DNA of 32,502 nt from Streptomyces torulosus (GTDB lineage: Bacteria; Actinomycetota; Actinomycetes; Streptomycetales; Streptomycetaceae): NCBI RefSeq assembly GCF_001419765.1, contig NZ_LIRK01000122.1, positions 153 to 32,654 of the forward strand, given 5' to 3'. This document shows positions 23,818 to 31,944 of this stretch, one piece after another (the stretch's first letter is position 1; each line of letters begins with the position of its first letter). The notes under the pieces are model-generated. The model did not search any database. It was given only the letters and a program-made list of their open reading frames with translations, and was not told where the DNA came from. A program made the translations under genes and the position numbers.

Positions 23818-24605
23818 GGGAGCGACTCCGACGCCGCAGCGGGTGCCGAGACGCGCCTGCATCGTGCCCTTGCAGCCCCTCCGTCCGGGCCGGTGTAGCC
23901 CGCGCCGTGCACGAGGCATGGGCCGTGGTCGGCGCGCACACCTGGCATGACGATCAATCAGAACGACGACAATCCAGAGCACGAGTACTGCACCGGACAC
24001 CGGCCTCGACGGCGATGGCGGCGACGATGCCGCCGGCAGAGCCTGGAAGAGCACCGCAGTGATCAGAGTGTGGGAACCCTGGACCGACCCGCCGAGCAAT
24101 GCTCAGTTCCGCTGTCCCGTTGGCAGGCGTGCACCCGGTGGGCGGGCTACAGCCTTCTGCGCGGCGTCGACGGCGTAGGCCGACGGGGCAGCCCAACTCG
24201 CCGACTTCACCGCCCTCGGCGAACTCACCACCCTCCTCGCCGAGCTCGACCTCACCAGCGTCGACGGTCCCTGGTGGGCCCCCGACAGATCGTCACCGTT
24301 CGAGTCGAAGCCCATTTCGTCATGACCCCACCACGACTGCGACCGAAGCCGCTCCACTTTCCGGCGCACACCAGAGGGCCGCACTGTGCAAGACGACACA
24401 GAAGTCACCGACGCCGCCGGTCAGATGGTCGAGATGGGCAAAGCACCGTACGTCCCGAGCGACCGGCACGACGTCACCGTGAACCACCCGGGTGCGGTGG
24501 CGACCGCGGACTTTATCGCGTCAGCCCCTCCCGCCCTTTGCCGGCTGTCGCGGGCGGGAGATGGCGCCGCTCGTCCGGGCCTAGGTCGAACGTTCACTGG
24601 TGCTT
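23818..24605. other. Divergent spacer with gene debris
   Basis: This 788-base region lies between the two facing-away repeat copies that head the peptidase and membrane-protein genes. Apart from two doubtful short frames (24179-24325 and 24386-24610) I see no gene. A nine-base stem CTCCCGCCC / GGGCGGGAG (24528-24560) could terminate transcription before copy 3. Confidence 0.5.
24179..24325 (+). pseudogene. Orphan C-terminal gene fragment, unrecognised
   Basis: A 48-codon stretch with good Streptomyces codon usage follows an in-frame stop and ends at TGA. It reads AAQLADFTALGELTTLLAEL and then DLTSVDGPWWAPDRSSPFES. It has no start codon or ribosome site, so it looks like the tail of a gene whose front was lost. 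I do not recognise the family. Confidence 0.35.
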
Positions 24606-24610
24606 GGTGA
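24386..24610 (+). CDS. Possible small hypothetical protein
   Basis: A GTG start with GAGGG eight bases upstream opens a 74-codon frame beginning MQDDTEVTDAAGQMVEMGKA. The first 45 residues have plausible composition; the end is arginine- and glycine-rich and runs into a hairpin and the first bases of repeat copy 3, so the gene may be truncated or spurious. No family recognised. Confidence 0.25.
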   Translation: MQDDTEVTDAAGQMVEMGKAPYVPSDRHDVTVNHPGAVATADFIASAPPALCRLSRAGDGAARPGLGRTFTGAW

Positions 24611-24708
24611 TGGCCGATCGGCTCGGCGTCCTTGGCCATTCGGCGAGGCGTGGTTCGGAAGCTTGGCAGACGCGTCAGGGTGTCCGGACCGGCGACGTTG
24701 GGCTCATG
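24606..24708 (+). repeat. Copy 3 of the dispersed gene-upstream element (103 bp)
   Basis: It begins GGTGATGGCCGATCGGCTC and ends GGCGACGTTGGGCTCATG, where ATG is the start of the DUF418-like gene. It shares CGGAAGCTTGGCAGACGCGT followed by CAGGG with copy 2. It has the same orientation relative to its gene as copies 1 and 2. Confidence 0.9.
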
Positions 24709-25974
24709 ACCCAGACAGAGATCTCACACGAAACGCCACCTCCGCGGCACGGGGCACCGGCTGAGCCCGTCGGCGTGGTCGAACAGCAGTCGTCGGTGGG
24801 GCGGTTGGTCGGGGTGGACCTGGCCCGCGCGCTGGCCGTGTTCGGCATGTTCGCGGTACACGTCGCCCCACCTGCCGAGGACGTGGGTGGCTTCGGCGGC
24901 TGGCTGCTGGAACTGACCGAGGGCCGGTCGTCGATCCTGTTCGCCACCCTCGCCGGGTTCTCGCTGATGCTGATCGCCGGCCGCCGGGAGCCGAAGACCG
25001 GCCTGGCCGGCCGGCAGGCGAAAGCCCGGATCGTGATCCGGGCTGTGGTCCTGCTGGCACTGGGTACCGCGCTGACGATGCTCAAGACCGGGATCCTGGT
25101 GATTCTCGCCTTCTACGGGGTGTACTTCCTGCTGGCACTGCCCCTGATACGACTGCGGGCCAGGACCCTCACGATCATCGCGGCCGTGCTCGCGGTCGTC
25201 GGGCCGCAGGCGGCGTTCGGCCTGAAGTGGCTGCTGGGGGAATCGACGGCGAAGAGCATCGACGCCTACGACCCTGTCGCCCGGCTCGGCGGCGACGGAC
25301 TGCTGGGCCTGCTGCTCCACGGTTACTACCCCGCGATCACCTGGATGCCGTTCGTGATCGCCGGCATGGCACTGGCCCGGCTCGACCTGGCCGCCAACGC
25401 GGTGCAACGCCGGCTGGCCGCGCTCGGCCCCGCGCTGATGGCACTCGGGTACGGCACCGCCTGGCTGACGGCAAGGCTGTACCCGCCCATTCAGGCGGAC
25501 AAGGCCGCTCTGAAGGAAATCTTCGCGAACCTGGATCCGAACTCCATCGAGTCCCTGCGACCGGGATCGCCAGCCTACGACTACATCCACGACAAGGTTA
25601 CGGACAGCGCGAACATAGCCTCGTCGCTGCTGGGAGCCGAGCCGCACAGCGGTACGACCTTCGAGATCATCGGCGGCCTCGGCGTGGCGATCACCGTGCT
25701 CGTCTGCGCGACCGCGGCCATGGCCCGGCTGGCGTGGCTGCGCCGGCTGGCGAGCCCGCTCATCGCCGTGGGCACCATGTCCCTGACCCTCTACGTCGCC
25801 CACGTCGCCGCCTACACCATGCTGCCCGACGACGCCACCGGCACCCTGGTGCCGCTGCTCGGCTTCATCGCCGGGTCCATCCTGTTCGCGACCGTCTGGT
25901 CGCGCTTCTTCCGCCGCGGACCGCTGGAGTACCTGCTCAACAGCACCACCAAACTGGCGAAGTTCGTCCGGTGA
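24706..25974 (+). CDS. DUF418/acyltransferase-like multi-pass membrane protein
   Basis: This 422-residue integral membrane protein of the DUF418/DUF1624 type is distantly related to heparan-alpha-glucosaminide acetyltransferases. Residues 30-60 read SVGRLVGVDLARALAVFGMF, the R-x-x-G-x-D-x-A-R-x-x-A signature at the first helix of this group, with AVHVAPP after it. SSILFATLAGFSLML and several further hydrophobic helices follow, and the C-terminus has LIAVGTMSLTLYVAHVAAYT, the S-L-T-x-Y-x-x-H pattern typical of DUF418. The substrate is unknown. The ATG is the last triplet of repeat copy 3 and has no ribosome site. The histidine kinase gene starts 239 bases downstream on the same strand. Confidence 0.85.
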   Translation: MTQTEISHETPPPRHGAPAEPVGVVEQQSSVGRLVGVDLARALAVFGMFAVHVAPPAEDVGGFGGWLLELTEGRSSILFATLAGFSLMLIAGRREPKTGLAGRQAKARIVIRAVVLLALGTALTMLKTGILVILAFYGVYFLLALPLIRLRARTLTIIAAVLAVVGPQAAFGLKWLLGESTAKSIDAYDPVARLGGDGLLGLLLHGYYPAITWMPFVIAGMALARLDLAANAVQRRLAALGPALMALGYGTAWLTARLYPPIQADKAALKEIFANLDPNSIESLRPGSPAYDYIHDKVTDSANIASSLLGAEPHSGTTFEIIGGLGVAITVLVCATAAMARLAWLRRLASPLIAVGTMSLTLYVAHVAAYTMLPDDATGTLVPLLGFIAGSILFATVWSRFFRRGPLEYLLNSTTKLAKFVR

Positions 25975-26213
25975 GACGCGGCGTGTCAGGGCACGTTCGC
26001 CCTTCGCCCGAACGAGGTCGGCCCTGGCCGGGCCCGGATACGATGACCACGGCCCCCGTCCTCGGGTACGGTCGGCGCCGATCACGGGCCACCTGTCATC
26101 ACCGCTGCACTGCTGTGGCTGGTGACCCCGGCCGGCGTGGCCCGGAGGCGGCTGCGCTCATCGGGCGGGCGACCGCCCGGCTCGGCGGCCACCGCCGTCG
26201 TCGTGGAGGTGTC

Positions 26214-27869
26214 GTGGCTGGTTGGGCGAAACTCGCCGAGGTCGTCGCCGCCGAGGCGGTGACGACCTGGCAGCACCTGGCACGACAGGGCCGGTTGCTG
26301 TTGGTGTGGTGGTTGTTCCTGCCCGCCACGGCGATCGTCACGGCCGTCATCAACGTGCCCGGGCAGCCCGCAACAGCGATCGGCCTGCTGGTCGCCGCTG
26401 TTGCCCTGCTCTGCCGGTTCACCTGGCCGATCACCTCACTGCTGGCCGGGACCGGCGTCGCGGCAGTGGCGTTGATCTTGCAGAGCACGACCCTGTTGGC
26501 TTCTATCTGGCCGGTGAGCGTGATGCTCGCCTATGCGGTGGGCCGCCAGGTCACGGAAACCCGCCTCGCCGTGGCCGCCTTGGCGCTCGCCACCGGCGTG
26601 CAATCCGCAGCCAGCCTCGTCGACCTCGCCGGGCTGACGGTTGACCTGGAGGATGTCGGCCGCATCGTCGTCATCAATGTGCTGCTGGTGGTACTGCCGG
26701 GCGCCATCGGTATGCGGCAGGGGGAGCGAGCCCTGGCCATGGATGCCCTGCACGAACGCAACGCCCTGCTGGAACGCGCCAACCTGCTCGGCGAGTCGCA
26801 GGCCCGGATGCAGGAAAGGGCGCGCATCGCCGGCGAGATGCACGATCTGCTCGGGCACCGGCTCAGCCTGATCGTCCTGTACGCCGGGGCCCTGGAGATG
26901 CGCACCCGCACCGCGGCCCCCGAGGTCAACGAGCAGGCCGACCTAGTACGGACCACCTCCCGGACCGCACTCGAGGAGCTCCGCACCGTGCTGGGCATCC
27001 TGCGCCTCGACGGCGCCGAACCACCGGACGGCACCGAATCGGCGGTCGGCACGCGCGAGGATGTCACCAACCTGGTCGCCGAAGCCCAGCATGCGGGCCT
27101 GCCCATCACCCTGTCCTGGCGCGGCGGCGACCTCACCGACGCCGACATCGGCATCCGCCGAGCGGTCAACCGCATCGTGCGCGAAGCCCTCACCAACGTG
27201 CACAAACACGCCCCGGGCGCGCCAACCCGGCTGACCGTCACCGTCGACACCGAAAAACTCACCATCAGCGTACGCAACGTCGCACGCCCGCCCGCCGTCC
27301 CACCGCCCAGCAGCGGCCTGGGACTGGTCGGCCTGCGCGAACGCGCCCGCCTGGCCGGCGGCGACTTCACCGCCGGCACAGACCCGCTCACCGGCAACCA
27401 CGCCCTCACCGCCGCCCTCCCCCTGCGCCATAACAGCCCCGGCACCATGAGCCCAACCATCGATCAACCCGCCCCGGCCGACGCGCAGATGCTCCCCTCC
27501 CGTACCGGGGCCGAAGACGGGCCCCACCACGACGCATCACGAAGGAAGACCAAGACGGCCTTCCTCGCCCTCGCCGGAGCCGCCGTTGCGGTCTGCAGCG
27601 GCCTCGGCTTCAGCGTCTACGACTACTTCCAGTCCGCCGTCTCGCCGCACACCTACCGGCAGATCAAGATCGGCGACACCCAGCACAGAGTGCGCGAGCT
27701 GACCGGCGGCGACAACATGACCGCCCGCACAGCGGGCCAGGCAGAGCAACCGGCGGCGCCGGCCGGCACCTCATGCGAGTACGCGCTGGCCGAGGGATTC
27801 GGGCACGTGTTCCGGTTCTGCTTCAAACACGGCAAGCTCGCACAGAAGGACGAGCTTGGGAGGTCGTAG
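26214..27869 (+). CDS. Two-component sensor histidine kinase with extra C-terminal membrane and extracytoplasmic domain
   Basis: This sensor kinase of the NarL-partner type (HisKA_3) autophosphorylates on histidine and passes phosphate to a response regulator. Five or so hydrophobic segments fill residues 28-165. The dimerisation helix has phospho-acceptor His210 in RIAGEMHDLLGHRLS. The ATPase domain has the N-box EALTNVHKH (Asn328) and SGLGLVGLRERARLAGGDF. The kinase proper ends near 405. An unusual extension follows: a polar linker (406-445), one strong hydrophobic helix (about 447-467: TAFLALAGAAVAVCSGLGF) and an 80-residue tail with YRQIKIGDTQHRVRELTGGD, resembling SmpA/BamE-like folds, plus Cys521 and Cys536. 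GTG at 26214 follows GGAGG by five bases. The partner is probably the convergent regulator 46 bases downstream. Confidence 0.9.
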   Translation: MAGWAKLAEVVAAEAVTTWQHLARQGRLLLVWWLFLPATAIVTAVINVPGQPATAIGLLVAAVALLCRFTWPITSLLAGTGVAAVALILQSTTLLASIWPVSVMLAYAVGRQVTETRLAVAALALATGVQSAASLVDLAGLTVDLEDVGRIVVINVLLVVLPGAIGMRQGERALAMDALHERNALLERANLLGESQARMQERARIAGEMHDLLGHRLSLIVLYAGALEMRTRTAAPEVNEQADLVRTTSRTALEELRTVLGILRLDGAEPPDGTESAVGTREDVTNLVAEAQHAGLPITLSWRGGDLTDADIGIRRAVNRIVREALTNVHKHAPGAPTRLTVTVDTEKLTISVRNVARPPAVPPPSSGLGLVGLRERARLAGGDFTAGTDPLTGNHALTAALPLRHNSPGTMSPTIDQPAPADAQMLPSRTGAEDGPHHDASRRKTKTAFLALAGAAVAVCSGLGFSVYDYFQSAVSPHTYRQIKIGDTQHRVRELTGGDNMTARTAGQAEQPAAPAGTSCEYALAEGFGHVFRFCFKHGKLAQKDELGRS

Positions 27870-27915
27870 GCGGAACCCGGTAAGCCGACGCTTCGCGTGG
27901 GCTCGACGAGGCGGA

Positions 27916-28581
27916 TCAGGAACGGCTGCTTGGCGGAAGAACTCCGGCGTCGTGCGCCAGGATCGCCGCCTGAACCCGGTTGGTGCAGCCAAGGACGGAG
28001 AGGATGCGACTGACGTGAGACTTGGCGGTGCCTTCGCTCATCAGCAGCGCCTTGGCGATCTCAGCGTTCGAGCAGCCCTCCCGCAGCAGGCACAGCACGT
28101 CGCGCTCGCGGTCGGTCAGCGCCGCGACACGGCGCCGCGCCTCGTCGGCCTGGCTCACGTCGCGGTTGACGTGGCGATCGATCAACTGCTTGGTGACTCG
28201 GGGCGACAGGATGGGCTCACCGGCGGCCGCCACCCGGACAGCCCTGATCAGGTCGTCGGGCGGGGTGTCCTTGAGCAGAAAACCCGCAGCGCCGCAGCGC
28301 AGCGCCCGGGTGACGTACTCCTCCTCACCGAAGGTGGTCAGCATGACCACGCTCGTCCGCGGCGCCACCGTTCTTATCTCGGTGGCCGCGGCCAGCCCGT
28401 CGACGCCGGGCATGCGAATGTCGAGCAGTGCCACGTCAACGAGGTGCTTGCGAGCGAGCTCGACGGCGCCGGCACCGTTGTCCGCCTCGGCCACGATCTC
28501 GATGTCATCGGCGACGTCGAGCACGAACCGTATCCCGGCGCGGATCAACACCTCGTCGTCGGCCAAGAGCACCCGAATCAC
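27916..28581 (-). CDS. NarL/FixJ-family response regulator
   Basis: This is a transcription regulator activated by phosphorylation. The receiver domain (1-120) has Asp8/Asp9 in VLLADDEVLIRAG, phospho-acceptor Asp54 in ALLDIRMPGVDG, and Lys104 in FLLKDTPPDDL. The C-terminal LuxR-type helix-turn-helix reads LTDRERDVLCLLREGCSNAE, then IAKALLMSEGTAKSHVSRIL. The 221 residues are normal. GTG at 28581 gives the usual N-terminus (IRVLLADDE directly after it); a GTG at 28593 would add four residues. It lies tail-to-tail with the histidine kinase gene rather than in one operon, so the pair must be co-ordinated by separate promoters. Confidence 0.92.
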   Translation of the reverse strand: MIRVLLADDEVLIRAGIRFVLDVADDIEIVAEADNGAGAVELARKHLVDVALLDIRMPGVDGLAAATEIRTVAPRTSVVMLTTFGEEEYVTRALRCGAAGFLLKDTPPDDLIRAVRVAAAGEPILSPRVTKQLIDRHVNRDVSQADEARRRVAALTDRERDVLCLLREGCSNAEIAKALLMSEGTAKSHVSRILSVLGCTNRVQAAILAHDAGVLPPSSRS

Positions 28582-28593
28582 TTGCCACCCCAC

Positions 28594-28954
28594 TCAGTCA
28601 GCCGCGAGCCCCCGACGGCCAACGCGCGAGCCGACTCCGGTAAGAACGCGGCGAGTGCCGCAGGCGTTGGCACCCAATTATCAACGGACGGCATGGCGGT
28701 GCGCACCGAACGGCAAAGTGCGGCATTTCAGGATGGTCTGATGGCAATTTCCCGCCCCGTCGGGCCAGCACCGCGCCGAGGGTCAACTCCCCGCCGGTCA
28801 CGCGGTGCGCCGAGCCGGCGCGGTCGCCCCGGTCAGCCGGCGCCGTATCACCGCGGTCATCGCCCAGCACACCCGATTCTCCGAACTGCGCGGGATGCGT
28901 TCCACGACCTCCACCTCGATGCCCACCGACGGGAGGCGCTGCCTCTGTGGCTCG
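28594..28954. other. Upstream region of the response regulator, no gene seen
   Basis: About 360 bases with no convincing frame. A moderately AT-richer stretch (28670-28750) lies upstream of the response regulator and may hold its promoter, but no clear -35/-10 pair can be named. Confidence 0.4.
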
Positions 28955-29041
28955 GACGACGAAGGAGTCATCGACACCCACCGGCACACCTTGCAGACGC
29001 AGCTGCGCGCCCTGTACGCCGACTGGACCCTGGCGGACTAT
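28955..29041 (+). pseudogene. Amidohydrolase remnant around the metal-binding HxH motif
   Basis: About 29 codons read DDEGVIDTHRHTLQTQLRAL followed by YADWTLADY. This matches the GxVDTHRHxWQTxLRGxxADWxLxDYF signature of TRZ/ATZ and cytosine-deaminase-like amidohydrolases, including the first two metal-binding histidines. Nothing of the family is found before or after it. It ends at the exact point where the SDR remnant on the opposite strand begins to match, marking a deletion or inversion junction at about 29,040. Confidence 0.6.
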
Positions 29042-29290
29042 CGCCGAAGGACTCGACCGCGGTGGTGATGACCTCGTCGACCGTGCGCTGGTCGCTCAGT
29101 CGCCAATGACCGTGCGGGCGGTACCGCCGCTCGCCTCGATCTGCTTGGCGACGGCCTCGGCGCCGACCGGATTGGTGTCCGCGATGAGAACCCTGGCTCC
29201 CAGGCTCGCGAACCGCAGCGCGGCGGCGCGTCCGATGCCGGCCCCGGCGCCGGTGACGACGACGCCTCGTCCTTCGAATTCGCTGTTCAT
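29040..29290 (-). pseudogene. Short-chain dehydrogenase, frameshifted and truncated
   Basis: The gene starts MNSEFEGRGVVVTGAGAGIG with the SDR cofactor motif TGxxxGIG, then RAAALRFASLGARVLIADTN and TARTVIGD, where a TGA ends the frame at 64 codons. In another frame the expected next residues follow immediately: LSDQRTVDEVITTAVESFGD. A frameshift thus broke it, and then homology stops at about 29,040, before the NNAG and YxxxK motifs. Its ATG overlaps the stop of the ferredoxin reductase gene by four bases, so it was the last gene of the P450 operon. A pathway step may have been lost. Confidence 0.75.
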
Positions 29291-30480
29291 CGCGCCATTC
29301 CTGTGGAGGATGCGGGTACGGCGTCCTGCCAGCGGGCGCGCAGGGCGATGGAGTGCCGCCAGGCCAGGGTGCTCTTGGGTGGCATGCCGACGGACAGGAC
29401 GCCGGTGAGGCGGTCGGCGGTGCGGTAGACGGCGGTGAACTTGCGTTCTTCCAGACTGCCTTCGGCGACCCGCATCTCGTCGTGGCCGCGCAGGTGACCG
29501 TAGGCGCGGATCTTCAGGTCGTACTGGTCGGACCAGAAGTAGGGGACGGGCGCGAACTGCCGCTGGGCGCCCAGGAGGTTGCAGGCGGCGGCCATGCCCT
29601 GCTCGGCGGCGTTCGTGCGGTGCTCGATCCGCATCGACGTGTCGAAGAGCGGGTTGTGCCAGCGGGCCACGTCACCTGCGCCGTACACCTCGGGCGCGGC
29701 GGCGCAGAACTCGTCGCAGACCAGCCCGTCTTCGAGGGTGAGGCCGCTGCCGGTCAGCCATTCGGTGTTGGGCCGGGAGCCGACGGCCACCAATACCGTG
29801 TCCGCCTCGACCACGCTGCCGTCGTCGAGGCGTACGCCGCCGGGGACGACCTCGCTGACCCCGGTCCCGGTGCGCAGGTCCACGCCGTGGTCGAGGTGGA
29901 CCTGGGCGAGGATGCGGCCGACGTCCTCGCCCACCGCGTTGGCCAGCGGGACGGGCGCGGGTTCGAGGAGGGTCACGTGGGTGCCCAGGCCGGCCGCCAC
30001 CGACGCGGCCTCGGCGCCGAGGAATCCGGCGCCGACCACGGCCAGTGTGCGGCCGGGGCCCAGGCGGTCCTTCAGGGCGAGGGCATCGTCCAGGGTGCGC
30101 AGGACCTGGGCCGGCCTGCCGGGCAGCAGGCGGGGACGGACCCCGGTGGCCACGATCAGTCCGTCGTACGGCACCTCCGTACCGTCGGCGAGCAGCACGG
30201 TGCTCTCGGAGACATTCACGCCGATGGCCGCGCAGCCGTAACGGGCGTCCAGGTCGAGGGCGTCGAGATCGGCCGGAGCGCGCAGGGAGAGCCGGTCGGG
30301 GCTCCAGGCGCCGGAGAGGATCTCCTTCGACAGGGGCGGGCGGTCGTAGGGGGTGGTGGGTTCGTCGCCGATGAGGGTGATGGTGCCGGTGTGACCCTCC
30401 CGGCGGAGGGTTTCGGCGGCCGCGAGGCCGGCGGCGGAGGCGCCGACGACGACCACGCGGCCGGTCGGGGTCACGCTCAC
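29287..30480 (-). CDS. NAD(P)H-dependent ferredoxin reductase (FAD)
   Basis: This 397-residue flavoprotein passes electrons from NAD(P)H to the small ferredoxin encoded just upstream, for use by the P450. It is of the putidaredoxin-reductase type: FAD-binding VVVVGASAAGLAAAETLRR at the N-terminus, DRPPLSKEIL, a second dinucleotide turn LAVVGAGFLGAEAASVAAGLG near 145, VLVAVGSRPNTEWL, and the FAD motif VYGAGDVARW. A reductase C-terminal domain with FWSDQYDLKIRAYGH closes it. Its start overlaps the ferredoxin stop by four bases and its stop overlaps the SDR remnant, so translation is coupled through the operon. Confidence 0.93.
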   Translation of the reverse strand: MSVTPTGRVVVVGASAAGLAAAETLRREGHTGTITLIGDEPTTPYDRPPLSKEILSGAWSPDRLSLRAPADLDALDLDARYGCAAIGVNVSESTVLLADGTEVPYDGLIVATGVRPRLLPGRPAQVLRTLDDALALKDRLGPGRTLAVVGAGFLGAEAASVAAGLGTHVTLLEPAPVPLANAVGEDVGRILAQVHLDHGVDLRTGTGVSEVVPGGVRLDDGSVVEADTVLVAVGSRPNTEWLTGSGLTLEDGLVCDEFCAAAPEVYGAGDVARWHNPLFDTSMRIEHRTNAAEQGMAAACNLLGAQRQFAPVPYFWSDQYDLKIRAYGHLRGHDEMRVAEGSLEERKFTAVYRTADRLTGVLSVGMPPKSTLAWRHSIALRARWQDAVPASSTGMAR

Positions 30481-30674
30481 GACTCCTCCAGGCGGATCGC
30501 GGACGCGGGGCAGACGGTGGCGGATTCGCGAACCGCGTCGTGGACTTCAGCCGGCGGATTCTCGTTGACGAGGACGACCAGGCCGTCCTCGTCGCGCTGG
30601 TCGAAGACGTCGGGGGCGAGCAGTACGCACTGGCCCGATGCGACGCACTTGGGGACGTCGACTTCTACATGCAT
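30477..30674 (-). CDS. [3Fe-4S] ferredoxin of the P450 operon
   Basis: This 65-residue electron carrier has Cys10 and Cys16 in CVASGQC and Cys55 in ATVCPASA, the three-cysteine pattern of P450-associated actinobacterial ferredoxins; the position of a fourth ligand is not Cys, so a [3Fe-4S] cluster is expected. The ATG follows GGAGA by six bases. It lies 42 bases after the P450 stop and overlaps the reductase gene. Confidence 0.92.
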   Translation of the reverse strand: MHVEVDVPKCVASGQCVLLAPDVFDQRDEDGLVVLVNENPPAEVHDAVRESATVCPASAIRLEES

Positions 30675-30716
30675 GACTATTCTCCTGTGCTCGGTGGGGG
30701 GATCAGGCGGTTCCGG

Positions 30717-31922
30717 TCACCAGGTGACGGGCAGCTCGACGACGCCATAGACGACGGTGTCCTGCTTGAAAGCGATCTCGTCCATCGGCACGGCGATCTT
30801 CAACTCGGGCAGCCGGCGAAAGATCTCGGGCAGCACGATCTGGAGTTCGGCGCGGGCGAGCGGCTGGCCGAGGCACTGGTGAATGCCGTAGCCGAAGGCG
30901 AGGTGCTGGCGGGCGTTGGCGCGGTCCAGATCGAGGTCGTCGGGAGCGGTGAAGAGTTCCGGGTCACGGTTGGCGACGTGGACGGGAATGATCACGCCCT
31001 CCCCCGCGCGGATGGTGACGCCGTCGATGGTGACGTCCTCGACGGCGGTTCGGCGCAGCCCGCCGTGCACGATCGAGACGTAGCGCAGAAGCTCCTCGAC
31101 CGCGCCCGCGACCTGCTCTTCCCCGCCGAGGATGTGCGGAATCTGGTCGGGATGGGCGATGAGGGTGATGGTGCTCAGCGCGATCATGTTCGCGGTCGTC
31201 TCGTGTCCGGCGAACAACAGGAAGGCACCCAGGTCGGCGGCGTCCTGATCGGTGATGACGCCCTCGTCCGCCTGCGCGGCGAGCCGGGTGATCACGTCGT
31301 TCCCTGGCTTGGTGCGCTTGGTCTCCACGAGTCCCAGCAGGTACTCGGAGAGGCTCGCGAGCGCCTGCTCGGCCTTCTGCGCCGTGGCGTTGAAGTCGAC
31401 GATGGCCTTCGAGTGCTCCTGGAAGAACGCGTGGTCCTCGTACGGCACACCCAGCAGCTCGCAGATGACCAGGGACGGCAGCGGCAGCGCGAAGTGCTCC
31501 ACGAAGTCGGTGGGACCGCTCAGCTTGGTCATCTCGGTGAGGAGCTCATCGGTCAGGCGGGCGATGGCCGGGCGCAGCTCGTTGATGCGCTTGACCATGA
31601 ACTCCCGGGTCAGGGTGCGCCGCATCGTCGCGTGGACGGGGTCGTCGTGGTTGGCGAAGAAGCCACGCCGGCCCTGCGGGGTGTCTTTCCTGAAGGTGGG
31701 TGCGCCGGGATGGGTCGGATTGGTGCTGAACGCCGGGCTGCCCAGCACGGTGCGGGCGTCCTCCCAACGGGTCACCAACCAGGGGCTGAGCTGCCCCTCC
31801 CACAGGGAGACGCGGGAAATGGGCTGCTTCGCACGGAGTTCGGTGTACAGCGGCGAGGGAGCCAGGGGGGCACCCTTCGGGCGGGTGAGCGTGAACGCGG
31901 GGACAGTCGGAGACGAGGTCAT
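30717..31922 (-). CDS. Cytochrome P450 monooxygenase (CYP105-like)
   Basis: This 401-residue soluble class I P450 inserts oxygen into an unknown substrate with electrons from the adjacent ferredoxin and reductase. The I-helix motif is AGHETT (238-243), the K-helix ExxR is Glu277-Arg280 in VEELLR, and the heme loop FGYGIHQCLGQPLAR has Cys350. The sequence style (PFAM p450, SxNPTHPGAP, HATMRRTLTREF) fits the CYP105 group of actinomycetes, known for broad substrate range; family assignment is by eye. The ATG has GGAAAGG about eight bases upstream. Three palindromes lie 23-64 bases upstream, and a divergent TetR gene follows, so the operon is probably repressed by that regulator and induced by a small molecule. 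Confidence 0.94.
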   Translation of the reverse strand: MTSSPTVPAFTLTRPKGAPLAPSPLYTELRAKQPISRVSLWEGQLSPWLVTRWEDARTVLGSPAFSTNPTHPGAPTFRKDTPQGRRGFFANHDDPVHATMRRTLTREFMVKRINELRPAIARLTDELLTEMTKLSGPTDFVEHFALPLPSLVICELLGVPYEDHAFFQEHSKAIVDFNATAQKAEQALASLSEYLLGLVETKRTKPGNDVITRLAAQADEGVITDQDAADLGAFLLFAGHETTANMIALSTITLIAHPDQIPHILGGEEQVAGAVEELLRYVSIVHGGLRRTAVEDVTIDGVTIRAGEGVIIPVHVANRDPELFTAPDDLDLDRANARQHLAFGYGIHQCLGQPLARAELQIVLPEIFRRLPELKIAVPMDEIAFKQDTVVYGVVELPVTW

Positions 31923-31944
31923 GACCGTGCCTTTCCACCATCAG

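Noticed and set aside
21027-24062. 1011-codon plus-strand frame
   Set aside because: Only its first part contains pieces of the IS30-type transposase; the rest is antisense to the S15 peptidase gene.
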